From NCBI GenBank assembly GCA_026421135.1, contig JAPKCR010000188.1, positions 1 to 5,676 on the forward strand: 5,676 nt of DNA, in the 5' to 3' direction. Made by a program: the position numbers and the translations under genes. A model generated the notes under the pieces. The model did no database searches and had not been told where the DNA came from. It saw only the letters and a program-made list of their open reading frames with translations. Of the stretch, positions 5,201 to 5,676 are shown piece by piece. The DNA comes from Sulfitobacter sp. Lineage in GTDB: Bacteria > Pseudomonadota > Alphaproteobacteria > Rhodobacterales > Rhodobacteraceae. Every line of letters begins with the position of its first letter. The stretch's first letter is position 1.

Positions 5201-5673
5201 TAGCCTGTGGGATTGTCCACGATATCGCGGGAATCGGCAGCGTTTATCCGGCTTTGTTTTGTTTTCCAGCTGATCCATAGGGACATGAGGATACAGGCGG
5301 TGAACAGATACAGCCCCCATGCGACTTCGACCCGACCGATTCCCACACCTTTGGCGAGGGTAATATAGAGCGCGATCAGAAACACATCGGCCATAGCGAG
5401 TTTGCCAATGAAGTTCAAAGCGGGCAGGGCGCGCGGACTGAGCAGATCAAACTGCACCAAGGCCAGTCCGACGGTTTTGAGGTAGGGGGCAAAAAGTGCG
5501 AAAACGGTCACGACCAGTGCTAGGAAGATGTCCGACCCCCACAGCGATTGTAGCCCACTGAGGACAGATATTTCGGTCAATCCGAATAGGGGAAGTAATC
5601 CCGCGCGCAACAAGGGTGCGGCCCAAGCGACCGGGTAGAGAATGAGCAAAGACAGGTTCAGAGCGCGCAGCAT
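5200..5673 (-). CDS. PqiA-like (paraquat-inducible protein A family) inner-membrane protein
   Basis: The 157-residue protein has four hydrophobic segments at about 5-28, 48-70, 92-112 and 117-135 and a polar C-terminal tail. The sequence around them fits one PqiA domain: 'FAPYLKTVGL' (61-70) after helix 2, 'KLAMADVFLIALYI' (91-104) corresponding to the family's conserved W/K-SM-DVF segment, and 'WGLYLFTACILMSL' (119-132) in the last helix. In E. coli PqiA works with the MCE-domain protein PqiB in an envelope lipid-transport system; E. coli PqiA carries two such domains, this one a single copy, as in many alphaproteobacterial homologues. No PqiB-like MCE gene is visible, though the upstream side lies outside the window. 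The ATG at 5673-5671 is three bases from the edge and no ribosome binding site can be seen, so the gene may begin further upstream. Confidence 0.75.
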   Translation of the reverse strand: MLRALNLSLLILYPVAWAAPLLRAGLLPLFGLTEISVLSGLQSLWGSDIFLALVVTVFALFAPYLKTVGLALVQFDLLSPRALPALNFIGKLAMADVFLIALYITLAKGVGIGRVEVAWGLYLFTACILMSLWISWKTKQSRINAADSRDIVDNPTG

Positions 5674-5676
5674 AAA

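Overview
The window looks like ordinary chromosomal DNA from an alphaproteobacterium, most likely a member of the Rhodobacterales (Roseobacter group). This rests on the style of the proteins (a PurF beginning MPPAHPFD, a RadA beginning MAKTPVTFSC), on gene order, and on a perfect TTAA-N7-TTAA sequence of the alphaproteobacterial CtrA type. It is recalled family knowledge, not a database search. All seven genes lie on the minus strand, so transcription runs from high to low coordinates. I see no mobile element, CRISPR array, tRNA, rRNA or sign of recent transfer.

In order of transcription: (1) 5673-5200 encodes a four-helix membrane protein of the PqiA (paraquat-inducible protein A) type; its true start may lie outside the window. 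(2) After a gap of about 110 bp with an inverted repeat and an AT-rich stretch comes a 258-residue protein with two membrane helices and a long coiled coil, of unknown function (5087-4311, GTG start set by a strong Shine-Dalgarno sequence). (3) radA (4262-2895) encodes the DNA recombination and repair ATPase. (4) cvpA (2867-2313) follows 27 bp later and encodes a CvpA-family membrane protein. A strong intrinsic terminator at 2257-2287 closes this group, which is probably one transcription unit.

(5) purF (2128-644) has its own upstream region, which contains the CtrA-like box, and ends at a 15-bp hairpin terminator at 585-620. It encodes the first committed enzyme of purine synthesis and keeps its nucleophilic cysteine, PRPP loop and four iron-sulphur cysteines. 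(6) A small 88-residue protein (440-174) resembles the periplasmic HR domain of PilP/GspC proteins but has no obvious signal or anchor. (7) The first 33 residues of a probable MscS-type mechanosensitive channel run off the left edge (99-1).

The genes do not form one pathway. The radA-cvpA-purF order is a housekeeping neighbourhood; cvpA next to purF recalls the E. coli cvpA-purF operon, but here a terminator separates them. I found no convincing new multi-gene system. The points most worth a second look are the CtrA-like box before purF, the stand-alone HR-like protein, the uncharacterised coiled-coil membrane protein ahead of radA, and the repeats at 131-176.
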